From Lasioglossum baleicum (taxonomy: Eukaryota; Arthropoda; Insecta; Hymenoptera; Halictidae): a stretch of DNA of 64,000 nucleotides. Location: positions 15,389,712 through 15,453,711 of the forward strand of contig NC_134940.1 in the NCBI RefSeq assembly GCF_051020765.1. Reading direction: 5' to 3'. Position numbers and translations under genes: made by a program. Shown in pieces: positions 45,639-58,809 of the stretch. Each line of letters begins with the position of its first letter. Position 1 is the stretch's first letter. A model generated the notes under the pieces. The model did not search any database and had not been told where the DNA came from. It was given only the letters and a program-made list of their open reading frames with translations.

Positions 45639-46838
45639 TCACTGCATACATTTTCCAATAGCTTTAAGAACATTAAAATGTAGAGTCAAGCTTCTTGGTT
45701 TACAAGAAAAGTGTAACATCCGTTTTACAGGAACTTCCATACTTTGTAAAATACTACAAAACTGATTTTCTTCTTCGCGAATCCATGGACGATGGAGATC
45801 GCAAACTTGATACGGTGTGACATGTACATGTACATCTATTTCTGTAAGGATATTGTAATTATTAAACATAATTTGAATAAGTGTTGAAAGTCTTTTTCAT
45901 AGTTTTGTTAAATATATTACTTAATTTTGCAAAAGATTCTAATATGGGTTTGTCTGTGATCCATGTATCTCTGGAACCTCCATGTCCACTATCCAACCAC
46001 CACATGCTCTCGATTAGTTTTATAAAGTTCGTAATTTCTTGGTCAGGATCTGAATTATTTAGATGGTCATGAAATTCGTGAAGGAATTGATTCAACACAA
46101 CACTACCTTTACTGAAGCCCATTAATGTTAATTTTGTCTTGTCGTTAATAAGATCAGTAAGGTTCTAGCAATAGAAACATATTTGAATTAAGTTTATATT
46201 ATGACTTCTAGTTTTGCTGGATTTCACATTTAAGTATACCTCATCCTTATTATGTATTTTTAAATTTTGTAAGGAAGATGTCATTAAGCTTTGCAAATGT
46301 TTTAAAGCGTTGAAAGCTGGAGAAAATGATGGAACACCGTATTCGTTCGACGGTACGAAATTATCAAAACAGCTGAAGCTGGCATTTCCTGTATCATGTA
46401 TTCTAGAACAAAGTTTAACATGACAATAAGTAATGTTACATATTTATTCATTATTACAAATTTTACCTAGATGGTCGAATGACAAGTACATGTTTATTTG
46501 GAAAATTTGTTGATAGTATTCGAGCGGTATTTTCTAGACTCCATTCTGTGTATTTTTTACTATCAGCATGCCACTCCATACATTCCTCAATATCCTGTAT
46601 AGAAATTGTTAATATTATACTAAAATATTATACTAATATATATCTTAGCAACAAAACAACATTACTTTATTAATAAAAATAAATAATTGTAAAATAATCT
46701 GATTCAGACCTGCACATCACCGCCAAAATATACAAGAATGTTTTGACATGGTAGTGCTTTTGGATGTAAATAAATTATATCATTAAAACGACTAGCAATA
46801 CCAGGTACTTTCTTCCAAATACAAATTTTAGAAGACAT
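45639..46838 (-). CDS. C2orf69: C2orf69 (UPF0565) family protein
   Basis: Five coding exons on the minus strand join in frame: 46838-46710, 46594-46467, 46402-46240, 46164-45921, 45835-45639, giving 286 residues. The match to the family is clear in MGFSKGSVVLNQFLHE (a GxSxG-like nucleophile elbow), MWWLDSGHGGSRDTWITD, and VHVHVTPYQVCDLHRPWIRE near the end. The fold is thought to be alpha/beta-hydrolase-like; in vertebrates the protein is mitochondrial-associated and its loss causes a metabolic and inflammatory disease (family knowledge). The last exon must use the acceptor AAATAG at 45836; the nearer ACAG acceptor would create a stop. No clear targeting peptide is visible at MSSKICIWKK, and it is shorter than the vertebrate protein (~385). 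Confidence 0.85.
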
Positions 46839-48127
46839 TTCAAAAACTGACATTCATGAATCTGAAACCACAAATGACATATACGATTTGTCCTAATAAT
46901 TTTCGTGCGGCTTAGAGCTCCATTATCATTTTCGTCACCGACGAGATTATCTCGTCGAGACGTCGAGATCAGTCGAGATACTGATACTGTCTGATACTGC
47001 CAACTGCCAGCAGAGCACAGCAGAGAGTATATGAGAGTATGAGAGTCGAGAGTATGAGAGCAGTATGAGAGGTATGAGAGTATTGAGATTGAGAGTGCTC
47101 ATGTGCTCATGCCCGGGTTTTGGCCGTGCTCACCGTGCACCGTGCACCACACATAACCACACACACACACTGACACACACCCTGCACTGCCCCCGCACAG
47201 TGTTTCTGAGAAGAAACGGCTAACGACATTTTAGTCAAAAAGGAACCTATTCCCAAAATTTCATCCAATTCTGAGCATGGACGTTTTTGGAATTTTAGCC
47301 CAGATTAACAACAACTTTAATTATCTAGCCAAACCTAAATAATTCAGACTAATGTCATTTCCGCTCGCTCAAATAAACTTTTCGGGTTACTCACGCAGTC
47401 GTCAGCCAATTCTTCGTGAACTCGATAAAATATAGGTCTACGCCTATTTACTTACGCCTCTACGGTCTTTTGATATCTGTTTTGTACAGATTTTTTATTT
47501 AAATTCGTTCATTATTTTGTCGAGCCCGAAGTACTATTCTCATTTTAGTTTTTTGCATAAAATTACAATACAATTTTACGTAATAATAATTATGAAATTT
47601 GATAATATATCCAGAAAAGACTTTTGAGAATAGAATTTTGTTTCACGAAATAAAACTTAAATCATTTTTCGTTTTTTAAAAATCAAAATTGTAGAATCCT
47701 GGATTTATCGCGCGACTCGTAATAATTATAAATAGCTGTAAGTATTTCTTTGTTAACATGAGGGGAATAACTGATAGGTTATTATTCTATATAAATATGT
47801 AGTGTCTAATAAAAAATATAAAGAATTATGTATTTGATTTCATTTACAATTGTTTAATTACAGATAACAAAAGAATAACAAAAAATACAAATGTACACAA
47901 TGTAAAAAAGTATATATTCTTCCAGTATAAATTTCCAATGCTAATTTTGAATATATTAATCTCGATTTTATACGTATACATATACATATATTAATATTCC
48001 ATATCTAGTTTATAGATATTGCTAGATTATGCCCATTGTTTACTCTTTTACCTCAACCATCAATATGTGTTGTTTCTTTTATACATCTTTAATACTTTGA
48101 TTGCATATGAAAAGAGTCGCTGTTTAG
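46839..48127. other. Intergenic: C2orf69 promoter side and IDH 3' side
   Basis: No gene. At 46936-46990 there is CACCGACGAGATTATCTCGT, with an exact inverse copy of the TCTCGTCGGTG motif of the hairpin-rich region. Then GAGAGTATGAGAG-type purine repeats (46995-47095), GTGCACCGTGCACC, and a short CA repeat (47157). The rest is AT-rich; the end should be the IDH 3' UTR. Confidence 0.5.
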
Positions 48128-49760
48128 TCACTTGAGCTGTTTGGTCAAGTTGTCAGCTAACTTGTCCATAAATTCGAATGTTTCCAAATAATCGGATCTA
48201 GTAACATTGTTCATGCCTTTAATACAAATCGCGAGATCCTTGGTCATGAAACCTGACTCGATGGTACTAACGCAGACTGCCTCTAAGGTTTCTGCGAATT
48301 TCTTTAAAGGTTCGTTGTTGTCCAATTTCGCACGATGAAGCAGACCTTTCGTCCATGCGAAGATCGATGCAATCGGGTTAGTTGAGGTCTCTTTGCCTTG
48401 TTGGTACTGACGATAATGTCTGGTAACTGTACCATGGGCAGCTTCGGCTTCCACTGTACGACCATCCGGGCAAATTAGAACTGAAGTCATCATACCCAGA
48501 GATCCGTATCCCTGTGCCACGGAATCGGACTGAACGTCTCCATCGTAATTCTTGCAAGACCATACAAAACCACCCTCCGACTTCATTGCATACGCTACCA
48601 TATCATCGATTAAACGATGTTCATACCAAATCTTTTTGGCCTCGAATTTGGCTTTGTACTCTTTGTCATATATCTCCTGGAAGATGTCTTTGAACCTACC
48701 GTCGTACTTCTTAAGAATTGTATTCTTCGTTGAAAGATACAAAGGATAGTCTCTAGAAAGAGCATATTGGAAAGAGCTGTGAGCAAAAGCATAAATGCTC
48801 TCGTCTGTATTATACATAGCTTGCGCGATTCCAGGACCCTTGAAAGAATGTACTGTGTGCTGAATTTCTTTTCCGTCGTCCCCAGTCCATGTGATTTCAA
48901 GTTTGCCTGGTCCAGGTACTATGAAATCAGTTGCTTTGTACTGATCAGCATGGGCATGCCTTCCAATAATAATTGGTTGATTCCAACCAGTTACCAAGCG
49001 AGGAATGTTTTTGCAGATGATGGCCTCACGGAAAACCGTGCCACCCAAAATATTTCTAATAGTACCATTAGGACTTTTCCACATTTGTTTCAACTTGAAT
49101 TCTACCACTCTGTTTTCATCGGGTGTAATAGTAGCACACTTGATGCCTACATTGTAATTCTTAATAGCTTCTGCGCAATCTATGGTAACTTTGTCATCGG
49201 TTTTGTCTCGATTCTCTATGCCTAAGTCGAAAGTATGCAATTCAATATCTAAATGTGGTAAAATCAGCTTTTCTTTGATAGAATCCCAAATAATTCGAGT
49301 CATTTCATCTCCGAGGATATCGACGACGGGTCCAGCCTAAAATACGTCATAATGGAAACATGGAAAAAAATTATAAAAATTACATAAAATACAAAATTTT
49401 GTCGTATGAAAAAAGTCAAAACAATTCATTTTTCGCTCGAAATCGAAATTTATGGCGATACAAATGTATTATATACATGCATGTAGAAATATATTTATAT
49501 GTGTGCAGATATATATATAGATTGACGTGTCAGTGTCAGTGACATAGCATTACTAGCTAACCGCTCACCTTTATTTTAGCCATTGTTACGGATGAAGCAC
49601 TGAACGTTCTAACGAATGAGTGTGTCGTCTGATCGTGAGCCAGCCGAACTTTTGACGATAATATTCGCGAGAATGTGGCACTGTTACTAGCCGTTTCAAT
49701 GCTCACTGCACTCCTTATGAAATGCAGATTCGTTCGAATGAAACGGTGGGGCGAAAACAT
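48128..49760 (-). CDS. Idh: NADP-dependent isocitrate dehydrogenase
   Basis: Oxidises isocitrate to 2-oxoglutarate and makes NADPH. Two coding exons on the minus strand, 49760-49569 and 49336-48128, give 466 residues from the first ATG. The large exon is textbook eukaryotic NADP-IDH: SPNGTIRNILGGTVFREAI, NYDGDVQSDSVAQGYGSLGM, and EAAHGTVTRHYRQYQQGKET with NPIASIFAW. The first exon encodes an Arg/Ser-rich presequence (MFSPHRFIRTNLHFIRSAVS) suited to mitochondrial import. A second ATG in the same exon (49583), reading MAKIK, would give a ~407-residue cytosolic form like IDH1. One gene may thus supply both compartments. The antisense open frames are shadows. Confidence 0.96.
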
Positions 49761-51499
49761 GGCAGCCTTAGCAACGTAGCCTACTTTTCCTTTCCGCTGT
49801 TCTCGAGATCTTCACGGTGTCGTACGATCAGAAAATATTTATCTATATTATCTTTTTGACCATGAAATTTAATTACGTATGTGTTATCGCAACTCTTTCA
49901 TACATACAGTTATTTTCGACAGTTTATCATAGCAGGTTCATCGCACGAACGAAATATTCACAAATTCTCTAAACTTCTTCCGCTCCTGTATTTTACAAAG
50001 GGCCGTAAATAAATTGTGCATCAACGATAACTGCGTATGCAAGAACAATTACACCATTTGATCATTTTCGTTGAGCATCGACCAGAACATAAAGTCGTTT
50101 ATCTACGAAAAGATATCATGTAATCTCTGGAATTTGAACCACGATGAGTAAACAATATTTGCGTGCGAAAATTCAAATGTTCTAATTGTGTAATTCTCGA
50201 CTAACATATTTTGTATCGTCGCTCGTATTTTCGATGGAGAAAGTTTACATCAGCGAACTGATATTTAATAACCGCGTATGGGTTAAAAAGTGTCTACGAC
50301 AAACAACTTACAATTAGCCAACAAAACGAATTTAACATAGAATCAAATATACTTATGAAAATCATTTAAAAGATTTGTGATCGCGTAAATAATGCAACAT
50401 GTCCACGACCATTGAATATTAAATCGGAATGATGGAACATTTATATCAATGGAGATTTCTTTTACGTCCTTCGAATTTGCATTTCGCAAGCATGTGAAAC
50501 TTGATTAAACACAAGGTCATCGCGAATAAGAAGTCTATCAAAGTCTAATATATATCCAAATAAACGAGATAAATAAATTCCACCAGACTATAATTTGAAG
50601 CAAGTAAATTTTCTAAAACAATTTACTTTCTGTTTGCTTTAATTTACGTTACTTTCTGCTCATTGTTTAGGATTCTCATACGTATAAAATTTAAAATATA
50701 GACGCTGATATAGACTTATAACAGCATTGTTATATAGATAATTTCAATAGTCTTTTTTCTAAATTACAATGTTTTATTCAATATTCAATAGGGTCAATTT
50801 CTCTGTTGAATACCTCCTGTTCAATGATATAAATTATCGATTGTCGCTACGCAATGACGTGTTTAAGACCTCCGCAACGCCATCTGCGAAGAAAGGCTAA
50901 AGCTATTAGCAAATGTACAGTACCATTATGCACCACCTAGCGACATCCCCGTAAAATGGTTAGAAGATTGGGTATGTTGCCCCCCGACGAGGTATCTATT
51001 TACTGCTATTTACTATACAGACGATGTATTCGTCGTGATTCGTCGCATGTGGTACTATGGGTGTTTGTATTGCATTGTATTGTATCTGATTGTGTCAAAG
51101 AGTTAGTTTGATTATATTATAATTATAATACACGTGACAACATCTAGTAACAGTGTTCTCGCTACATTCAAGAATGGCTGGTTAATTAACTGCATATATG
51201 TTATAAAAGCTACAATTCTAAGCTTGTATAAATATGTGTAAATTTACTGTACATTGAATTTGCCGCCATTTCGAAGAGCACCGCCATGTTTAATTTTAAC
51301 AATTGTTTCTTGGCAACACCGGATGTTAGGGCATTTCGCATTTGTATACCACCTGAAATCATTTCCGGTTGTTGCCCGCTGAAACGGCCCAAAGATTGTA
51401 CGCCATTATCGTACACTGACGCTACAGCGTTTTATTCCAAACGTCTCTCTGAAGTTTCGCTACTTTCCGCAACATTTAAACATATCTGAGAATCCCACA
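49761..51499. other. Divergent intergenic region between IDH and transformer-2
   Basis: No gene recognised; two outward promoters are expected. GACGAGGTATC near 50989 resembles the edge motif of the hairpin-rich region. The 5' UTR of transformer-2 probably begins within ~400 bp of 51500. An open frame at 51286-51489 ends just before the tra2 start and is not convincing. Confidence 0.45.
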
Positions 51500-53483
51500 A
51501 TGAGTGACATCGAGGTAATCTTTATATTTCCATATAAGATTCAATTTTTTCACCGGAATTTCAAACGCAATACATTTGTAACGACATGCGGCCTACCACA
51601 GCCATTATTGATCCATCAACGTTTTAACTACATTTCACGTATATGTTACTAAATAGTTTAACCAGTTTTCTGTTAATCTTCGATACTTCAGAAATCATAA
51701 ATTTCATTATAAAAATTATCACAATTCCTTTTATAATCCTATGATGTACTGTATGTTGTAAATATATTTGTTTTAGTAACCGTAAGGTTAAGCTTACCTT
51801 TATCGAGTTTCCAATGTTTGTATAAGTTTAATATCGCATGTTACAATAAGCAATGTTTTAAAATCTACGCACATATATATATTTCCTGATGATATTGATA
51901 AACATGCTAGTTTTCTTCCTTAATCATTATCTTGTTATGAATCGCTTCAAAAATATAAAAATATGTAATAAATATGTAAATTTATAATGATTTTGTTTTT
52001 CAGCGAAGTGGTAGCCGTAGTGCAAGTCCCAGACGACCCAGAACAGCAGACGGAGGTTTAAGAGACTCACGTTCACATTCAAGATCACGGAAATCCCGTG
52101 AACGTAAAGAATCCCACAGACCAGTAAAAGAATATTCAAGGTCAAGAAGCCGTTCCGTATCGAGAGGGAGAAAGTCCTATCGGAGCAGCAAGTATGCCAG
52201 TGCAGGTCATCGTGGTAGTAGTCGCAGTCGCAGTCGTTCTCCTTATAGGGGTGGGCGATACTCACGAAGCAGATCTCGTTCCTACTCTCGCTCTCGGTAT
52301 TCACGCGAACATGACAGGAACATCTATCGTTCACACTCCCGCAGTCCAATGTCATCCAGACGAAGACATGTCGGTAACAGGGACAATCCATGTCCTTCTA
52401 GATGCTTAGGTGTATTTGGACTTTCTATTTTTACGACCGAACAACAAATACATCACATCTTTTCAAAATATGGACCTGTCGAACGAGTTCAAGTTGTAAT
52501 CGACGCGAAGGTACTTGAAACATTATTAATCTGTCGATTTATACTCCCATCCATAAATCACCGAACACTTTTCTTCGAAATAATGGCAGTTAAAGAAAAC
52601 AAGCTTCCAGCTTGATTTTATTGTTTTATTTTGACCATGAAAATTAAATACACAAAACAAACGTTTTAGAAATTAATAAAAATAACACAAAGTACCTAGT
52701 ATTAGTTGTTTTAAAACTAAAATTGATGCTTTCCCTTTGTATATAAATCAAAAGTATAACAATAATTTTTATTTAAGATATAGAAAACATTTGTTAGAAA
52801 AACCTTATTCTCTTATGGATGGGAGTGTAACTCCAATTTGTTATGAATAATCTTTTTAAGGAGACAAGAAAAATATAAAGTAACCATGAAATCCCCTTAA
52901 TCATTCACCAAGGGGTATAATAAATAGTGCCAGAGATTTAGACCATTCATGAATTAAGTTTGTATGAAATGTTAAAGGCCTCTGGTTACATTAATTTTAT
53001 CATTGCTTAGTATATACAATGAATAGGTGTCATTTTACATAAACAATATAGAAATGTTTCTTTTAGACTGGACGTTCTAGAGGATTCTGCTTTGTATATT
53101 TTGAATCGTCCGAGGATGCGAAAGTAGCCAAAGAACAATGCACAGGAATGGAAATTGATGGCCGAAGAATAAGAGTAGATTTTTCAATTACGCAACGAGC
53201 TCACACACCCACGCCTGGAATTTATATGGGAAAACCTACACACCTACACGACAGAGGATGGGGGGACGGACCTAGACGTAGAGAGTAAGTTGATTATCCT
53301 GAATATTTCTCGCAACAATGTAATTATATTAAAGATTCAGTAAAAAAAAAAGAAAAATATGTTCGTATTATTGTGCTGGGAATAGCAGCAGTTACAGGGG
53401 AAGCTACCGACGATCTCCAAGCCCTTACTACAGTCGCCGACGTTCCCGCTACGACAGATCCAGATCGCGCTCGTATTCGCCAC
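51500..53483 (+). CDS. tra2: Transformer-2 splicing factor homologue (3' end uncertain)
   Basis: RS-RRM-RS splicing regulator that binds purine (AGAA-type) enhancers; in insects it acts with Transformer/Feminizer in sex-specific splicing of doublesex. Exons: 51500-51514 (MSDIE), 52004-52510, 53067-53284, 53396 (or 53399, 53402)-53483, all in frame. The first RS domain covers about residues 6-125. The RRM follows, with RNP2 CLGVFGLS and RNP1 RGFCFVYF, then the Tra2 linker PTPGIYMG and a second RS region (RRRSRYDRSRSRSYSP). The final few codons after the donor at 53484 (CCA C|GTAAGT) lie in a later exon. The acceptor at 53599 (ATCTAG) would add RKYST..., possible but unproven. Confidence 0.92.
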
Positions 53484-56066
53484 GTAAGTTTATTTCTTTT
53501 TCTTCGGCACCGCCTAATATAAGCAGTCTACATGGATATGTGTCTCCTTTGAAATAACATTTATGTTTAAAGTCATGCGATTAACTCTCCTTATCTAGGG
53601 AAATACAGTACCAAAAAAAAACTCATTGATTTGATATTGTATAATTCGCCAAAACTTACAGTACTACCCAGCAAAGTAAAACACATTGAGAGAGCATGTT
53701 GAATCACATGTATTAATATTATTCAAACAGTGAATAACGTTTTTAAATTTTTTACTTTCGAAACATGTATTTTGTACTCAAGTATTTTTACAGACGAGAA
53801 TTTTCACATGTGAATGAAACAGAAATCCATGAGATTATATATTCCATAAAAGCATACGTCACTCTCTTAATACCATTGTTCATTCATCAATAAGTTTGTC
53901 CATTAACTATGTGCATGAGTGTTTCTCATACAATACATCAGACAAATGATAAAAGATAAGAATAAGGATACAAAATGTGAGACAAGAGAAATTGTGTTAA
54001 CATTATACTCTCGCACGATATTGCGAACAATTACATATACACACATGTACCACAGGATAAGAGAAATTCATAATTTGGATTCATATTTTCGTAGACCGCT
54101 TATATTTCGTTCGAACGAGATGTTTAAGTACAAAAATAAGTAGTTAAATTAGCAAGAATGGAAGACAGGAGCATCAAGAAATGCATCCAATAAATCGTAC
54201 GGTAGTAACTTAAGTGTAACCCATATAACCTGGGTCAAACAATCATAGTTTTTGTTGCTTAATGAATTTCAGGTCGGTATTAAGTGACACGAGTGTGATG
54301 CGAGAGGCCAGGTGTTTGGGAGACCATTTGTGTGACTTGACCCTTTGACCTCAAATTTCTTCTAACAATACTGTACCGGGTCAAAAAATGCAAAAAAAAC
54401 TACATTCTCACTACTGTTCTTACCTTACCTAATTCAGCATCATATGCAATTAATATATGGCATTTAAATTACGATATTGTACAATATCAATTAATGAGAT
54501 AACTTGACAAATATGCAAAGGAGTGTAGCATATTCTTTACATTGAAAAAAAAAAACAGTAAGGTTAGAATGGACACGGAAAACCTTATTTTCATAATGTT
54601 TCTACCATTTCCTAATAGTTTTATGAAGATAAGGTTTACGTTATCTTAACCGTATAATGACTATAAATGTGAAGGTTGGAATATAATTGAGTTTCTATTT
54701 TCCTTTGACAAGAAATAAATTTGCTTGAGAAAGTTGTATTCCAGCCGCGTTTTGGACATTAAAAATATTATCACTTGAAAAAAGTGATGTAAATCTGAAA
54801 AAATGTGGTATTCCTTAATGTTTATATGCAAAAGAAAAAAAATAGAAATATATATATATATACACAATATATATATTAAAAGTAAAGGAAAACGAAACAC
54901 ATTACACACAAAAAAGAACGCAAAAAACAAAAAAAATAAAATTAACAAAAAAAATAGAAGTAAGTTCTCTAACCTGTTTGTTTGTTTATAAGGTTTTGAA
55001 TCAAGAGGTATTGGATGATAGAGGGAAGTTTGAAGTTTCACTCTGAAAAAATGAAAGTTTTGAAAAGTCGAAGACAAGATATCTGAAGATGTTTGTCTTG
55101 CTCGAATTTCGAAGATCCAAAGGTTTTTCGCGCTTGTGACAAAGAATATGATCCGAATCGCATTCATTTCCGGCTGAGAAGTCTCAAGCCTAGAAGAACT
55201 GCAAGCACTCTGTAAAAAGCAAGCCTCAAGACAGTAAGAAATCGTTGATCTCGTCAGGCCCCCGACCTGGGACAAGCCAGTGGTTGGGGGTGAAACTGGC
55301 CGAACGTTTCAGAAAATGTTCAAGAAGCATCGAAAATCTTTTATAAGTAGGGAAGAGCGTAAGGTGCTCCAAAGGTTTATACCGATCATATTCTTTATCA
55401 GTTGGTTTGGTTACATATGGTATATTTCGCAATTAGGTGTTTATAAAATAAATAAACGTATAATATACCTTCTCCCCTATTCCCTCCACCATCCCAAAAC
55501 CTCCTGTATCCTTTGAAGAGTGACGTCCTATTGTTTTCATTTTGTATAGGATTAAGCAGCGATCATTCATATTGAAACAGCTAATAAAACTCTGTTTTTA
55601 ATAGAAACGATTCATTATTTCAAACTTCGCTACATTAACAAATCCAATATAAGTATTATTGTCTGTGCGGTCAAATACTTTAAATACCATCGACGAAAGC
55701 AATACCGATTTTATAACATTACCGTTTCTGTGGGATTTACGTATATTAATTTGTACATACGATTTCTGTCATATAATATCGCTTATGTATAATTTAATTT
55801 TATACTCGCATTAATTTTCAATAAACTGACAATTTCAATTATTTGTAATACAAACCAGTTCTTTTTTTGTAATCTCAATTGAATGGCAACCTTTTTAGAA
55901 TCCTTATATTTTTCAATATATGTTCGTGTGAAAAATCGTCGCGATTCGTGGAAACAAATCCAATCGTGTTAAATCGCTCTCATGGAAACACAGGCTTGTC
56001 AGTGTGTGTGTGTGTGTGTGTGTGTGTGTATCGAAACAACATCCGCGTGATTAAAGTGAAGAAAAC
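53484..56066. other. Downstream of tra2: probable last exon/3' UTR and intergenic sequence
   Basis: The last coding codons and 3' UTR of tra2 lie in the first part. Around 55256 a GC-richer patch contains a stem (CCCCCGACC with GGTTGGGGG). A plus-strand frame from there to 55516 holds a basic segment then a hydrophobic one (IIFFISWFGYIWYISQLG) and is followed by AATAAATAAA; it could be a small membrane protein or nothing. A (GT)n run at 56003-56028 is in the QSOX 5' region. Confidence 0.4.
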
Positions 56067-58809
56067 ATGGAATACTTTGACGTCGGTTTACTTTTGAAAG
56101 TGTATCTAATCAGTATAATAACAGTGAATTCTAATGCAGCTGCGGTTAAAGAACCTTATCAAAGTCTAATTCCTACGCAAGGATTGTATAAAGCTAGTGA
56201 TAACGTGGTTATTTTAAATGTAACTAATTTTAAGTCATCTGTTTACGGGGACGATAAAGGATGGTTAGTCGAATTTTACAATAGTTGGTGCGGATTTTGT
56301 TTTCGATTTGCACCTTTATGGAAAGCTTTTGCTAATGACGTTTACGGTAAATATTATAATCGTTTTCAAACTTCTAAAACATGCAACAATAGATACTTCA
56401 ATATTTCTGTTAAAAACATCTATATATACTAATATGTACGTACATATATAACTGTAAAAGGATACTCAAATTTTGATATATTCATTAATTGATGATTCTT
56501 AGATACGTATAATTACTTTATAAATATAACTATTTACGCACTCGATACATTCGTGGCACACATATGTGTGCAAGAAATACATAAAAAAAAGCTTTAATAA
56601 AATTGAATAGAGTTCTATATTTGGTTTTTAACACTTCTCTACCGTTCGATTTCGTAAAATAGTCTGTTCGGAATGAAGATTTCTGTAAACATCTGTACGG
56701 TAAACATAGCATGTCTTTTTCAGGTCTTATCAGTATAGACAATGGATTTTATGTATTTTTGATAAAAATGAATTGGTGTCATTTAAAACAGTGAAAACAT
56801 TCGAGGAATTTAAAAATATTGTTACATTATCTTCAACCCATTAAATGTATTAAGAAAAAAATCAATTTCTATTACGTTCCAGTTTGTTATTTTGCATACA
56901 GATATGCAATATATTCTTGTAATTTTTTTTAGACTTTATCAAAGAAATAATTCTTATTTATGTTTTAAATCAGTAACATTTTATATATATATATATATAT
57001 ATAAATGTGTGCACAATGTATATATATACATAGTGCACACAAAGTCAAACATATGTTGCAAGAACATATAAGAACATTCAGTCAATCTTTTTAGCATGGA
57101 AAAATATTGTGGCAATAGCCGCGATAGATTGCGCGGATGACGATAACAACCCAATCTGTCGTGAGTACGAAATTATGCATTATCCAATGCTGAAATATTT
57201 TTCTGTGAATGCGCTCGCATCGTCAATGGGAGTAGTCATGAAAAAATATGATACCGTGAACGAGCTGAGATACGGTTTAATTAATCTATTAGAAAATGAA
57301 CAACAAGAAGGACGTGGTATTTCGTGGCCAAATATCACACCATATAGGTACATTAATACATGTATCTTCTTAAATCTATGTTTATCGCCCTAACACGAAC
57401 TCTTTGTTTAACACCATAGGAATTACGAAACTACAAACATTTGGACAGCTGTACCGCATACCGTCAAGTACTTCTTCTTACTCTTCGAGAAGACAGACTC
57501 GCATTTAGGAGCCGAAGTTATATTAGACACGCATAAAATTCCAATATTACAAATAAGGAGAGTAACGTCTGAAAACGAAATACTATGCGAGACAAACAAA
57601 ATCACTAATTTTCCGAGTCTAATAGTTTTCGCTCGTAACGAGACACAAAAATTTCTTAAAATCAGAGTACCTACGAGAGAAGGCACTTATAGTATTATTA
57701 TGCAGTACATGATCTCGAAAGGGGAAAATATTAACGAACAAAACTTTACAAGAGTTCATTCAACAGAGGAGAACAAATTAACAACTACCTCTACCTCGAA
57801 GGAACAGAAACTATCGGAAAGACCGAAAAGTACAGAGATAACTGTCGATCATTTGTATCAACTGGATTTAGAGAACACTTTAAAATATTCTATCAGCCAT
57901 GAGATTCCACTGCATAAAGTAATAACCGGGGAGAAGATGGATGCACTAAAGAAGTATTTAAATCTGTTAGCTGATTATTTCCCTCTGAGACACGGGAACA
58001 TCTTCTTGGAAACTGTTCGTGACATTATCAAGAAACGGGATAATGTATCTGGCGAAGAGTATAGTCAAATAATCAAATCTACCGAAGAAGAAATGTCACC
58101 GATATATTCTGGACCTGCGCAGTGGGTCGGATGCAAAGGCAGCAAAGAAGGCTATCGCGGTTACACTTGTGGTCTTTGGACAATGTTCCATATGTTAACG
58201 GTTAATTATGCCATCGAGAATAAAGATCCGAAGCACGAGCCAAGAAAAGTATTGGAAGCTATGCATGGATACGTAAAACATTTCTTTGGGTGCGCTGACT
58301 GCTCCCAACATTTTGTGGAAATGACTAAGAAAAATAAAATTTTCGAGGTGTCCAATGTTAATGATAGCATTTTATGGCTCTGGTCAGCTCACAACGAAGT
58401 AAACGCAAGATTGGCCGGCGATAATACAGAAGATCCAAAACACAAAAAGATACAGTATCCTGCGGCAGAGCATTGTGCAGATTGTAGGTATGAAAATGGT
58501 ACTTGGAGCGAGGAAAACGTTATACGTTACCTCAAAACGAAATACAGCTACAAAGGAATAAATTATTACGGTTCGACTAACGTACGTAAAACTACAGACG
58601 AGAAAATGAAAGTAAGACAGGAGAGACTAGTATTAAACAAATATGTGACTAGTAAAAAGCTCGGTTGGGACTTCACGATTTTTGATATAAGTATCTGTGT
58701 TGTCTTGTATGCTGCCTCTACTGTCATACTTATATTGGTCTGTATAAAGTTTGCAGTTAAACGAACTTATAAGAAAAAGACGTACGTTAGTTTGCTCGGC
58801 AGAGTATGA
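56067..58809 (+). CDS. Qsox1: Quiescin sulfhydryl oxidase (QSOX), membrane-anchored
   Basis: Makes disulfide bonds in secreted proteins, passing electrons via FAD to oxygen. Three exons (56067-56346, 57095-57347, 57420-58809) join in frame to give 640 residues. The N-terminal hydrophobic stretch (LLLKVYLISIITVNSNAAA) is a signal peptide. A thioredoxin domain has the active site WCGFC (Cys75, Cys78; WCGHC is more usual). After a helical spacer comes the Erv/ALR FAD domain: QWVGCKGSKEGYRGYTCGLW, the CADC pair (about Cys469 and Cys472), NEVNARLAGD, and a last CADC. A transmembrane segment (VVLYAASTVILILVCIKFAV) lies near the C-terminus, as in Golgi-anchored QSOX. Replacement of the active-site His by Phe is expected to alter the redox potential; this is inference. 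Confidence 0.95.
56715..56915. repeat. Diverged copy of the TAGACTGC hAT-like family in QSOX intron 1
   Basis: TAGACAATGGATTTTATGTA with GAATTGGTGTCATTTAAAAC resembles the left part of the elements at 14916 and 6757, and ATTTTGCATACAGATATGCA resembles the right end. Heavily diverged. Confidence 0.4.

Noticed and set aside
48767..49225. Plus-strand frame opposite IDH
   Set aside because: Antisense shadow of a strongly conserved coding exon.
54661..55275. 204-codon minus-strand frame
   Set aside because: Its middle is a poly-Phe/Leu stretch read from an A-rich run on the plus strand; composition is that of low-complexity DNA.
55256..55310. Possible tRNA- or 7SL-like RNA from a 9-bp GC stem
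   Set aside because: No A/B box pair or known RNA core could be found around it; only one stem is visible.
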